Shown here: positions 36,901 to 45,244 of the stretch, piece after piece
How positions within the stretch are numbered: the stretch's first letter is position 1
How the letters are laid out: the number at the start of each line of letters is the position of its first letter
Assembly (NCBI GenBank): GCA_000492175.2
Contig: CP097573.1
Location: 620,001 to 684,000 of the forward strand
DNA length: 64,000 nt
DNA from: Firmicutes bacterium ASF500
GTDB lineage: Bacteria > Bacillota > Clostridia > Oscillospirales > Oscillospiraceae
Direction of reading: 5' to 3'
Notes under the pieces: generated by a model
What the model was told of the DNA's origin: nothing
The model's input: the letters and a program-made list of their open reading frames with translations, nothing else
Database searches by the model: none
Made by a program: the position numbers and the translations under genes

Positions 36901-37711
36901 GAAAGTAGGGGGCCTCCATGGCGCCATCAGCAGAAAAAGCGCCGTCTTTTTCCAAAAAAAGCTGTGCCCGCCATTGATTGACAGGTAGACTGACACATGT
37001 AAAGGGTATATGGTTGCGCTGCACATATTCGCTACTCTGGGCAGCCACAATAAATTGATAGATCCTGCTATCTCCCCGTTTGTCCAGCGCATCAATCAAC
37101 TCCGCCGTCATACCAGGCAGCACATCGCTGGCCTCCGTTGCGCCCAACTCGATAAAGGTATAATCCAAGTGAACCATACTAAAGCCGGTCTTTTCCCAAA
37201 AATCCTTTAAGTTGTTCCCCGCAAAAAAGCGGATATGTGTCTGATCCAACAATCCTACATCTGTGTAATTCCATCTTCCATCCCACAAGTTAATCAAAAT
37301 ATCACCGTGAGCAACATTAGGAATAGAGGCCAAAACATATCCGTCTTCGCAAAGCAAAGCAGCCACCTTTTGCAGCACAGTTTTAGGATCATATAAATGC
37401 TCCAGCACATCGGCAAATAAAATGTAATCAAACTGTTTTCCCTTATAATATTCCAGCCATTTAGTACCCATTAGATCGGCACAGATACCGTCATCGGCAT
37501 ACTGGCGGGCAATCTGGAATGCAGAATGGTCATACTCAACGATGGAGACATTACACCCCAGTTCATCGCGCATATAGCGGGTCATATAACCTGTCGCACA
37601 ACCACACTCCAAAACCTTGCTACCCGGTCTGATTAGCGCAACTATTTTTTCATGGGACCCGCCAGGGTTGAAATGATCTTTATCCAAAAGGCGGTCATAT
37701 TTGTTCTCCAT
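33995..37711 (-). CDS. Methyltransferase - coiled coil - WbsX - RgpF fusion for polysaccharide synthesis
   Basis: 1238 aa. Order: SAM methyltransferase ([19 protein letters not shown] near residue 34, [13 protein letters not shown] near 96); a beta-rich region of about 150 residues; a coiled coil made of seven 14-residue repeats of the type [14 protein letters not shown]; a WbsX-type domain ([20 protein letters not shown] near 606, [17 protein letters not shown]); and an RgpF-like rhamnan-synthesis domain from about 985 ([15 protein letters not shown]). WbsX and RgpF are known from O-antigen and rhamnan loci. It may elongate, cap and measure the chain (inference by analogy with WbdD, which pairs methyltransferase and coiled-coil ruler). 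Strong GGAGG site. Confidence 0.88.
   Translation of the reverse strand: [1238 protein letters not shown]
36233..36526 (-). repeat. Seven tandem 42-bp units encoding 14-aa coiled-coil repeats
   Basis: Within the fusion gene, seven successive 14-residue units align without gaps: [98 protein letters not shown]. Each is two heptads. The nucleotide units are diverged but similar enough to suggest duplication. Confidence 0.88.
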
Positions 37712-37749
37712 ATAGTATCCTCCGCATTATCACATTTTTCCTCTGTATC

Positions 37750-38604
37750 CTATTGACCTACCAAGCCAATCTCCCTTAGATATCGCGCTAAAGCGTCCTG
37801 CCAGAAGGGTAGGCGTGAGAACCCCATCCGTTCCAGCTTGTCCTTGCTCAGTCGGGAGTTCAACGGACGAACCGCTCGGGTGGGATATTTACTTGTGAGA
37901 ATAGGGTTCACCTTCACGTTTTTTCCTGCCAAGCGGAAAATCTCCTGGGCAAACTCCGCCCATGCGCAAACGCCTTCGTTAGTGGCGTGGTACACCCCAT
38001 ACTTGTCTGTCACAATCATGTCGCACAGCAATAGGGCCAGGTCCGCTGTATAAGTGGGGCTGCCAATCTGGTCGTTGACCACATTGATCTCGTCCCGGGT
38101 CTCAGCAAGCTTCAGCATAGTTTTAATAAAGTTATTACCATTCAGACCAAACACCCAGGATATCCGTACGATAAAATAGCGGTCCAACAGCTCCTGCACC
38201 GCCAGCTCACCTCCCAGCTTGGTCTGGCCATAGGTGCCCAGCGGCCCCGTGGGGTCTTCCGGTTCATAAAACCGCTCCCCGATTCCCGGAAACACATAGT
38301 CTGTGGAGATGTACAGCATTTTTGCCCCAATTTCTTTACAGGCTGCTGCAATGTTTCGGGCACCGTCCACATTTACCGCCCGGCATTGCTCCGGCTCGTC
38401 CTCGGCCCTGTCCACCGCGGTCCACGCTGAACAGTGAATAACTGCGTCTGGGCGGTAGCCCGCAATATAGCCGTGGGTTGCCCAGGAATTAGTGATGTCG
38501 AAGTCCACGATGTCCACGCCGCGGTGCTCAATCCCCCGATCCGCCAGCACTTTGCACACATCATACCCCAGCTGCCCGCCTACACCTGTCACTAAAATTT
38601 TCAT
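37750..38604 (-). CDS. rfbD: dTDP-4-dehydrorhamnose reductase
   Basis: 284 aa, the usual length. NAD(P)H motif VTGVGGQLGYDV at the N-terminus, STDYVFPG, and the catalytic Tyr/Lys in YGQTKLGGE. It performs the last step of dTDP-L-rhamnose synthesis. All four rhamnose genes are present between 37.7 and 42.0 kb, in the order A-C-B-(GT2)-D on the minus strand. AGGAG precedes the ATG. It lies directly upstream of the fusion gene. Confidence 0.96.
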   Translation of the reverse strand: MKILVTGVGGQLGYDVCKVLADRGIEHRGVDIVDFDITNSWATHGYIAGYRPDAVIHCSAWTAVDRAEDEPEQCRAVNVDGARNIAAACKEIGAKMLYISTDYVFPGIGERFYEPEDPTGPLGTYGQTKLGGELAVQELLDRYFIVRISWVFGLNGNNFIKTMLKLAETRDEINVVNDQIGSPTYTADLALLLCDMIVTDKYGVYHATNEGVCAWAEFAQEIFRLAGKNVKVNPILTSKYPTRAVRPLNSRLSKDKLERMGFSRLPFWQDALARYLREIGLVGQ

Positions 38605-38613
38605 GATATGCTC

Positions 38614-39597
38614 CTATACAAAATTCTTTCTCTTCAGTCCAATGAAAAACAAAAACATCCATTCAGGAAAATAAACTGCCGCCAGTTCAAACATGCTCGT
38701 TAATGGACTAAAGCGTCGGTATTTCCATACCACTCCTCGCTTGTGCCGCTCCTTCCAGTTGCTCCGGCGGGCAAGCGACCACTCCAACCTCCGGGAAATT
38801 TTTTCTTCTATACTTTCCAGATATGGGAAACATTTTCCCAACCATTGAAACCGTTTTATCTGGGCTTCAATCCGTATCTCTCCATAGCTGGCCTTATCCT
38901 TCACCCCAGCCATTAGCCCCGTCTGATTCCCGCCGTGTATTCGATACCGAATCAGCGGCCGCGAAAGGGAAAGAATCTCGCCAGCCGCCGCGCAGCACAG
39001 CGCAATATAGTGGTCATGGACCATATAAGGGCAGAACGGAACGGTCTTCCGAGCAGACTCAGCACGCACCAGCATCGTGCACCCTGTGACAAAATTTGAG
39101 ATTAGAAGCTCTTCGGCCAACCCCACCCCGGAACGGAACACATGACGGCGGCGGACCTTCGTGATGCTATCCGCCACCTGTTTCCCGTTTCCGTCAATGA
39201 TGAACATATCCGAGCAAACCAGCAGAGCGCCGCTCCTCTCCATCTCTTCCCGCAAAACCGTCAACTTTTCCGGCAGCCAGATATCGTCCTGGTCGCAGTA
39301 GGCGAAATACTCGCCTTCCGCCTCTTCCGTGAGGCGCTGAAATGTCCCGTTGGAGCCAAGGTTCTCCTCGTTGCGTGTTATCGTCCACGGGAAGCTGTGG
39401 ATACACGCTTCCACACACCGCTCAATCTCTGTGAAAGGCACCGTAAGCGAGCAGTCGTCGCAGATATACAGCCTCAGATTTGAATAGGTCTGTGCTTCCA
39501 GCGATTCCAGCTGCTCCCTCAGCCAATCCATCCGAGGTTCATATACCGCCATCAGGATGGAGATTAGCGGCCTATCGGCCTGCGTAAATTCGCTCAT
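38614..39597 (-). CDS. GT2 family glycosyltransferase (rhamnosyltransferase-like)
   Basis: 327 aa. GT-A fold with PLISILMAVYEPRMDWLREQ, LRLYICDDCS, YFAYCDQDDIWLPEKL (the DxD-like metal site) and HDHYIALCCAAAGEI. This pattern is common for RgpB/WbbL-like rhamnosyltransferases. A hydrophobic C-terminus may contact the membrane. The gene sits inside the rhamnose cluster between rfbB and rfbD and overlaps the rfbB end by 26 nt, so it likely uses dTDP-rhamnose (inference). Confidence 0.9.
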   Translation of the reverse strand: MSEFTQADRPLISILMAVYEPRMDWLREQLESLEAQTYSNLRLYICDDCSLTVPFTEIERCVEACIHSFPWTITRNEENLGSNGTFQRLTEEAEGEYFAYCDQDDIWLPEKLTVLREEMERSGALLVCSDMFIIDGNGKQVADSITKVRRRHVFRSGVGLAEELLISNFVTGCTMLVRAESARKTVPFCPYMVHDHYIALCCAAAGEILSLSRPLIRYRIHGGNQTGLMAGVKDKASYGEIRIEAQIKRFQWLGKCFPYLESIEEKISRRLEWSLARRSNWKERHKRGVVWKYRRFSPLTSMFELAAVYFPEWMFLFFIGLKRKNFV

Positions 39598-40591
39598 AAT
39601 AGCTCTGATATTCCTCGCTGATGATCTCCTCCCACCATGAACGATTGTCCAGATACCAGCGGATGGTCCTCTGGATTCCGTCCTCGAACCGGGTCTGAGG
39701 CAGCCAGCCTAATTTCTCATGGATAAAGCTGGGATCAATTGCGTAGCGCATGTCGTGCCCCTTCCGGTCCGTGACATAAGTAATGAGGCTCTCCGGCTTG
39801 TCCAGCGCTTTGCAGATCAGCTTCACAATGTCGATATTGCACATCTCGTTATGCCCGCCAATATTGTAGACCTGGCCCACCTCTCCCTGTTCCAGAATAA
39901 GGTCAATGGCCGCGCAGTGGTCCTCCACATAGAGCCAATCGCGCACGTTGAGCCCCTGGCCATAGACCGGTAAAGGTTTATCTGCCAGGGCGTTGGCAAT
40001 CATCAAAGGGATCAGCTTCTCCGGGAACTGATACGGGCCATAATTATTGGAGCACCGGCTGATGGTAATAGGCAGGCTATAAGTCCGTTGATATGCGATG
40101 CACAGCAGGTCAGCGGCCGCTTTAGATGCCGAATAGGGACTGGAGGTGTGCAGAGGCGTCTGCTCCGTAAAAAAGAGGTCCGGTTGATCCAGAGGTAAAT
40201 CACCGTACACCTCATCAGTGGATACCTGATGATACCGCTGGACCCCGCATTTCCGACACGCATCCAGCAATACCTGCGTACCCAACACATTGGTCTGTAG
40301 AAATACTCCAGGGTTCTCAATTGACCGGTCTACGTGGCTCTCCGCAGCAAAATTCACCACGATATCCGGCTTCTCTTCCTCAAAAAGCGAATCAACAAAC
40401 GTCCTGTCCGCAATATCCCCCCGGATGAACTTAAAATTGGGAGCATCTATTACCGAGGCCAAAGTCGATAAATTCCCCGCATAGGTCAGCTTGTCCAGAC
40501 AGATGATACGGTACTCCGGGTGCTTCTTCCGCATATAAAAGATGAAATTACTCCCGATAAACCCGGCGCCGCCGGTCACTAAAATGTTCAT
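39572..40591 (-). CDS. rfbB: dTDP-glucose 4,6-dehydratase
   Basis: 339 aa from the ATG at 40591 (GAGGAG at 8 nt). NAD motif VTGGAGFIGSNFI, the catalytic Tyr/Lys in SSPYSASKAAADLL, and the TDEVYGDL active-site loop. Converts dTDP-glucose to dTDP-4-keto-6-deoxyglucose, step two of rhamnose synthesis. Its start lies next to the rfbC stop, so translation is probably coupled. Standard length and motifs. Confidence 0.97.
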   Translation of the reverse strand: MNILVTGGAGFIGSNFIFYMRKKHPEYRIICLDKLTYAGNLSTLASVIDAPNFKFIRGDIADRTFVDSLFEEEKPDIVVNFAAESHVDRSIENPGVFLQTNVLGTQVLLDACRKCGVQRYHQVSTDEVYGDLPLDQPDLFFTEQTPLHTSSPYSASKAAADLLCIAYQRTYSLPITISRCSNNYGPYQFPEKLIPLMIANALADKPLPVYGQGLNVRDWLYVEDHCAAIDLILEQGEVGQVYNIGGHNEMCNIDIVKLICKALDKPESLITYVTDRKGHDMRYAIDPSFIHEKLGWLPQTRFEDGIQRTIRWYLDNRSWWEEIISEEYQSYYERIYAGR

Positions 40592-40593
40592 TC

Positions 40594-41148
40594 TCACCAC
40601 TCCTCAAAGCCAGTGACGGCATCCTTCAAATAGGGAGACCTACTGTCCTTCTCAGACAAAATGGGAGCCTCAACGCCCCAATCCACCCCAAGATCCGGGT
40701 CGTCCCACCGGATACCTCCGTCTGCCTCCGGCGCATAGGGATTGTCCGCCTTGTACAAGAACTCCACATCGTCCGTCAGAGTCACAAAGCCATGCCCGAA
40801 TCCCCGGGGGATCAAAAGCTGCTGTTTGTTCTCCCCCGACAGCTCCACTCCCACCCACCGCTTATAGGTGGGGCTGGATGGTCTCAGGTCCACCGCCACG
40901 TCCAGCACTGATCCTTTTATACACCGCACCAGCTTGGCCTGAGCTTTATCTCCCCGCTGAAAATGAATGCCGCGCAGCGTCCCCTTCACCGTGGAGGAAG
41001 AGTGGTTATCCTGCACAAAATCATAGAACAGCCCCGCCTCTTCAAAGGCCCGTTTGGACCAGCTTTCCATGAAAAAGCCCCGATGATCGCCAAACACCTG
41101 TGGTTCAACCACATAAACGCCTGGAAGCTCTGTTTGTGTAAATTTCAT
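40594..41148 (-). CDS. rfbC: dTDP-4-dehydrorhamnose 3,5-epimerase
   Basis: 184 aa from ATG 41148 (MKFTQTELPGVYVVEP), the family length; a longer frame upstream overlaps rfbA and is not needed. Cupin fold with the catalytic His in GTLRGIHFQ and the Asp/Tyr region in VAVDLRPSSPTYKRWVGVEL; RGFGHGFVTL is also typical. Third step of the rhamnose pathway. GAGG precedes the ATG. Confidence 0.96.
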   Translation of the reverse strand: MKFTQTELPGVYVVEPQVFGDHRGFFMESWSKRAFEEAGLFYDFVQDNHSSSTVKGTLRGIHFQRGDKAQAKLVRCIKGSVLDVAVDLRPSSPTYKRWVGVELSGENKQQLLIPRGFGHGFVTLTDDVEFLYKADNPYAPEADGGIRWDDPDLGVDWGVEAPILSEKDSRSPYLKDAVTGFEEW

Positions 41149-41156
41149 GGCGCACC

Positions 41157-42035
41157 TCAATATATGTATTTCCCGCAAGCTACATTGTACAAATGCCTGC
41201 CATACGGGGATTTCCCATAGGCTGACGCCGACTCCTCCAGCCTCTGCTTTGTAATCCACCCGTTCCGGTAAGCAATCTCCTCCGGCGCGGAGATTTGGAT
41301 CCCCTCCCGCTGTTCTACCACCCGTACGAACTCCGCCGCCTCATTCAAAGAGTCCATCGTCCCCGTATCCAGCCAGGCATAGCCCCGCCCCAGGGTGATA
41401 ACATTCAGAGAGCCCTCCTCCAGATAGATACGGTTCAGATCGGTAATCTCTAATTCACCGCGCGCCGAGGGCTTCAGTACCTTGGCCCGTTCACACACGT
41501 TCTCATCATAAAAATAAAGTCCTGTCACCGCATAGTTGGACTTTGGAGATACCGGTTTTTCTTCAATTGAGATTGCCTTACCTGCCCCATTGAACTCCAC
41601 TACGCCAAATCGCTCAGGATCGTCCACATAATACCCGAATATGGTAGCACCGCTCTCCTGCGCCGCCGCCTCCCGCAGGCGGGCTGTCAGTCCTGCTCCG
41701 TAGAATATGTTGTCGCCCAGAATCATCGCGCACCGGGCGCCTCCAATAAACTCCTCTCCCAGGATAAATGCCTGAGCCAGTCCATCCGGCGAGGGCTGCT
41801 CCTTGTAGCTTAGCTGAACACCAAACTGCCTCCCGTCTCCCAGAAGACGTTTAAAGTTGGGCATATCCTGGGGCGTGGAAATGATCAGAATTTCCCGAAT
41901 CCCTGCCAGCATCAACGTGGACAACGGATAATAAATCATAGGCTTATCATACACTGGAAGCAGCTGCTTGCTGGTTACCATAGTCAGCGGGTACAGACGC
42001 GTCCCACTGCCGCCCGCGAGGATAATCCCCTTCAT
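41157..42035 (-). CDS. rfbA: Glucose-1-phosphate thymidylyltransferase
   Basis: 292 aa. Nucleotide-binding motif [13 protein letters not shown] at the N-terminus, then [18 protein letters not shown] and LGDNIFYG. It makes dTDP-glucose from dTTP and glucose-1-phosphate, first step of the rhamnose route. It follows the exporter ATPase gene by 17 nt in the same operon. Length and motifs are standard. Confidence 0.97.
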   Translation of the reverse strand: MKGIILAGGSGTRLYPLTMVTSKQLLPVYDKPMIYYPLSTLMLAGIREILIISTPQDMPNFKRLLGDGRQFGVQLSYKEQPSPDGLAQAFILGEEFIGGARCAMILGDNIFYGAGLTARLREAAAQESGATIFGYYVDDPERFGVVEFNGAGKAISIEEKPVSPKSNYAVTGLYFYDENVCERAKVLKPSARGELEITDLNRIYLEEGSLNVITLGRGYAWLDTGTMDSLNEAAEFVRVVEQREGIQISAPEEIAYRNGWITKQRLEESASAYGKSPYGRHLYNVACGKYIY

Positions 42036-42052
42036 ATAAAATCGTCCCCCTG

Positions 42053-42787
42053 TCAGTTGGTGTTCTCATATTCTGAACAGACCTCTTTTGCGCACCCAAT
42101 CAGTTTGACTTGGCCCTTTTCCAGAAATACTACTCTTCCGCACATCTCCCGGATCTGTTCAATGCTGTGCGACACAAACAGCACTGTGGTACCGCCACCC
42201 ATGAGCTCCAGCATCCGCTTTTTGCTCTTCTCCTGGAACTGCGCGTCGCCTACGGACAAAATCTCATCCACAATCAGGATTTCCGGCTGGACCACTGTGG
42301 CGATGGAAAACGCCAGCCGGGCCAGCATCCCGGAGGAATAGTTGCGGATGGGGACCTCAATAAACTGCCCCAGCTCGGAAAACGCCACAATCTCATTATA
42401 TTTTGCCTTCAGGAACTCCTCGCTGTAGCCCAAAATGGCTCCATTCAGGAAGATGTTTTCCCTTCCCGTCAGGTCCATGTCAAACCCGCTTCCCAGCTCC
42501 AGCATGGGCACCACGTTTCCGCGGCATACCACGCTGCCCTCGGTCGGCTTCAAAATCCCGGAGATTACCTTCAGCATGGTGCTCTTTCCCGCGCCATTTC
42601 TTCCAATCAGCCCCAGGGTTTCCCCTTTCTTCACCGCAAACGACACATGATCCAGCGCCGTGAATTCCTGATAATTCAGCTTTCCCCGCAGCGCGGTGGT
42701 CACATATTCCTTCAGCGACATGATTTTGTCGCTGTTCATTCGGAAGCGCATGGACACGTCCGAAATCTCTATCATCGTCTTGCTCAT
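42053..42787 (-). CDS. ABC transporter ATP-binding protein, Wzt/TagH-like
   Basis: 244 aa from the ATG at 42787. Walker [13 protein letters not shown], signature [13 protein letters not shown], Walker [14 protein letters not shown] and switch His in FVSHSIEQI. The family exports O-antigens, teichoic acids and capsules. It ends after the ATPase domain; the C-terminal carbohydrate-binding domain found in many Wzt proteins is absent, so recognition of a chain end would have to lie elsewhere. Paired with the permease 7 nt upstream. Substrate is inferred from the locus. Confidence 0.93.
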   Translation of the reverse strand: MSKTMIEISDVSMRFRMNSDKIMSLKEYVTTALRGKLNYQEFTALDHVSFAVKKGETLGLIGRNGAGKSTMLKVISGILKPTEGSVVCRGNVVPMLELGSGFDMDLTGRENIFLNGAILGYSEEFLKAKYNEIVAFSELGQFIEVPIRNYSSGMLARLAFSIATVVQPEILIVDEILSVGDAQFQEKSKKRMLELMGGGTTVLFVSHSIEQIREMCGRVVFLEKGQVKLIGCAKEVCSEYENTN

Positions 42788-42794
42788 AGACACC

Positions 42795-44243
42795 TCACAG
42801 ATACAGCACAAAGCGGTCCTGCGCCCTGCGGAACACCAGCGCGCCAATGAGCAGCGCTCCCAACGCCATCAGCAGGCACTGCACATATACCATCGGCTCC
42901 GGAGATATCCCGCTCAGAATACACAGCCGGGTGTTCTTCAAGAAATGGTAAAGCGGGTTGATCTGCAAAACAAACTTGAATTCTTCCGGCAGAATCGTCT
43001 CCGGATAGAAAATGGGGGTGGCGTACATCCACATCATGCTGAGCACACCCCACAAAAACTGCGTATCCCGAAAAAACACCATGGAGGCGGACAGCAGCAT
43101 CCCAAGCCCCAGGCTGAAAACCGTCAGGCAGACCAGGAAAAAGAACGCAAGCACAGCGGATTTATGGAACTCCACCCCTGTGATGACGCATACAATCAGC
43201 AGCGGTATAAGCGAGATTACCAGGTTTACCACCGAGGACATGACCCGGGTCAGCGGGTAGATATATTTTGGCATATAGACCTTGGTGATCAAGCTGGCGT
43301 TGCCCACAATGGAGCCCAGCGCCATACCGCAGGCCTCACTAAAAAAGTTGAACATCACGGTGCCGATAATCAGATAGGCCGCAAAGTTTGGCACATCGCT
43401 TTTGAAAATGGTTGAAAACACAAAATACTGTACCAGCATCATGAGCAATGGGTTCAAAAAACTCCAGAACATGCCCAGAACAGAGCGCTTATACTTCGTC
43501 CTGAAGTCCCGCGCCACCAGCTGACGGATGAGGAAGCGGTATTTTTGAACCGCGATCACCGCGTTGACCACATAACTGCGCTTACCGCTCCGAACACGCA
43601 GCCAGACCGCGGAGCTGAACAGCAGGACCAACATCAGCCCCGCGGCCGCAAATTGCCAATAGTGCAGGCCAGTCCATATGTAGTCGGTGCCCGACAGGGA
43701 GAAACAGAGCATACCGGGTGTTGGAGCTCCATTGAGGCTAAGCTCCCAGCCCTCCTCCTGACCCTGGGTGTTCATCAGCGGCGAGACAGCGCTGCCCGGC
43801 TGGCTGTCGGCGGTGACCCGCAGGAGAAGCGGCGCCTGATACAGCCCCTCAAGGGGCGCCTCCGCCGTCAGCGTGGTCAGCCCGCCCTCCTGGATTCCGG
43901 CGGCGTCATAGTACTGGGATAACAGCACCGCGCCGGAGCGCAAATCCACCAGCTCCACCAGGGCAGTCCCGGCGTTGGGCCGGTAATAGGTCCCCCACTG
44001 GATATCAATCTGCTCCAGCCGCTGGATTTCAGTCACAAATCGCTGCTCCACCACGCTCCCGGAAACCAGCTCCACTGTTCCGCTGTCCGCCGTGGGCAAA
44101 GGGTAATTGCCCCGGGAGTCGCGGAGATGAAGCTGCTCACCGGCCAGAAAATAAAACAGCACAATTGTGGTAATATAGCCAATTATCAGGAACAACGATA
44201 AACGGCAGATTAACCCCGCAGCCTTATCCTTTTTCCTGTCCAT
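42795..44243 (-). CDS. ABC-2 polysaccharide export permease with N-terminal extracellular domain
   Basis: 482 aa, against about 260-270 for usual Wzm/TagG permeases. The C-terminal ~260 residues are the normal permease (ARDFRTKYKRSVLGMFWSFL, then PLYHFLKNTRL). In front lies an extra part: one membrane span near residues 12-34, about 155 polar residues likely outside the cell and beta-rich (ELVSGSVVEQRFVTEIQRLE, ELSLNGAPTPGMLC), and a second span near 195-215. The ATG has GGAGG and a near-consensus promoter upstream. It opens the polysaccharide operon. The added domain might bind the exported glycan (inference). Confidence 0.9.
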   Translation of the reverse strand: MDRKKDKAAGLICRLSLFLIIGYITTIVLFYFLAGEQLHLRDSRGNYPLPTADSGTVELVSGSVVEQRFVTEIQRLEQIDIQWGTYYRPNAGTALVELVDLRSGAVLLSQYYDAAGIQEGGLTTLTAEAPLEGLYQAPLLLRVTADSQPGSAVSPLMNTQGQEEGWELSLNGAPTPGMLCFSLSGTDYIWTGLHYWQFAAAGLMLVLLFSSAVWLRVRSGKRSYVVNAVIAVQKYRFLIRQLVARDFRTKYKRSVLGMFWSFLNPLLMMLVQYFVFSTIFKSDVPNFAAYLIIGTVMFNFFSEACGMALGSIVGNASLITKVYMPKYIYPLTRVMSSVVNLVISLIPLLIVCVITGVEFHKSAVLAFFFLVCLTVFSLGLGMLLSASMVFFRDTQFLWGVLSMMWMYATPIFYPETILPEEFKFVLQINPLYHFLKNTRLCILSGISPEPMVYVQCLLMALGALLIGALVFRRAQDRFVLYL

Positions 44244-44295
44244 CCCAACAATCCTCCAATTGTAACGAAACTACACTTTTGTTATTATCCAGTGT

Positions 44296-44324
44296 ATTCT
44301 ACCACCTAGCAATGAAAAATGCAA
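44296..44324 (-). promoter_or_regulatory. Promoter of the polysaccharide locus
   Basis: On the minus strand TTGCAT and TAGAAT with a 17-nt spacer, about 50 nt upstream of the permease ATG. No other gene lies between 44.25 and 44.53 kb; the gap is AT-rich. Confidence 0.65.
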
Positions 44325-44533
44325 TACGCTTTCCAGCAAAATAATGCACAACGATTCAACTGAAGAGATAACCCTTTTCCCTTTTAGATAGAATTTTGTG
44401 CCCTTTACCTAAAAAATATGTTTATATGCCCAACAGCCGGTTGTTATGTAACTTTTCCTTATTCAAATCAGTATTAAAATTGTTATTTTGTTATTGTCTA
44501 TATTAGCTATAACATCAACTCCAACCGGGACAG

Positions 44534-44870
44534 CTAGTGCCCATGTTCCACCCCGTTTTGCAAGTTTTTTAGGTAGTCATTCTCCGCCCGCAACCGCTGC
44601 ACCTCTGCTAATAAGTCCTCTTCTACTACCTTTGGCAGTTTCCGGGGCTGCCCGGCGCTCCTACGTCCTCCCCGCTACAACGCAAAGCCTTCCGCCCCTT
44701 CCTCCAGATAGGTTCTCTCCCATACCGCAATTCGTTTATCATCTGTCCCAAATCTATGGGCTGTTTCTTTGTAGCTTAATTTTTCCTGCAGCATAGTTTC
44801 TATGACCTTTTTCTTGAACTCTGGCGTATATCGTTTGCTTGCTACTCCTTTTGCATAATAAATCACCCCA
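44534..44870 (-). pseudogene. IS3-family orfA remnant
   Basis: Reads ASKRYTPEFKKKVIETML, YKETAHRFGTDDKRIAVWER, then an in-frame TAG after EGAEGFAL, then RKLPKVVEEDLLAEVQRL and RAENDYLKNLQNG. This is the HTH and leucine-zipper protein OrfA of an IS3 element. The orfB part is not next to it. The start codon is also unclear. Confidence 0.82.
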
Positions 44871-44887
44871 CTTGTTAGTAGTATACC

Positions 44888-45136
44888 ATGTTCCTTTTGA
44901 CGTTCACCGTCATCAACCTCGCCCCCGCCCGCCAGCGGCTGGAGAATGACGTGTTCACCGTCTCCGGCATCGCACAGAAATACAAGGCAGGGGGGCAAAG
45001 GCCGCTAGGGAAACCGCCGCCGCAGGAGCTGTGGGGGCCACCACCTACCCCACCGAGGACGGGGATATGCTGGGGTCCGAGGCCGCCTACTGCTCACTGG
45101 AGGCGGAGCTCCAGCATTATCTGTCAGCGCCAGTGA
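44888..45136 (+). pseudogene. Unrecognised coding fragment left of IS21
   Basis: The plus strand reads FTVINLAPARQRLENDVFTV then, after a shift at a six-G run near 44990, AKAARETAAAGAVG and GSEAAYCSLEAELQHYLSA. The second part looks like real coding sequence but I know no match. It ends at the IS21 left terminal repeat. Confidence 0.35.
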
Positions 45137-45244
45137 TAAAATGTAAAAAAACGCCGAGGAAAAAATGTAGTTTTGTGGCGGAGGAGGCGAAAAAAAGATA
45201 GACTCCCAATAGGGCGAAAAAGAGCCCGGAAAGGGAGTCAGAAA

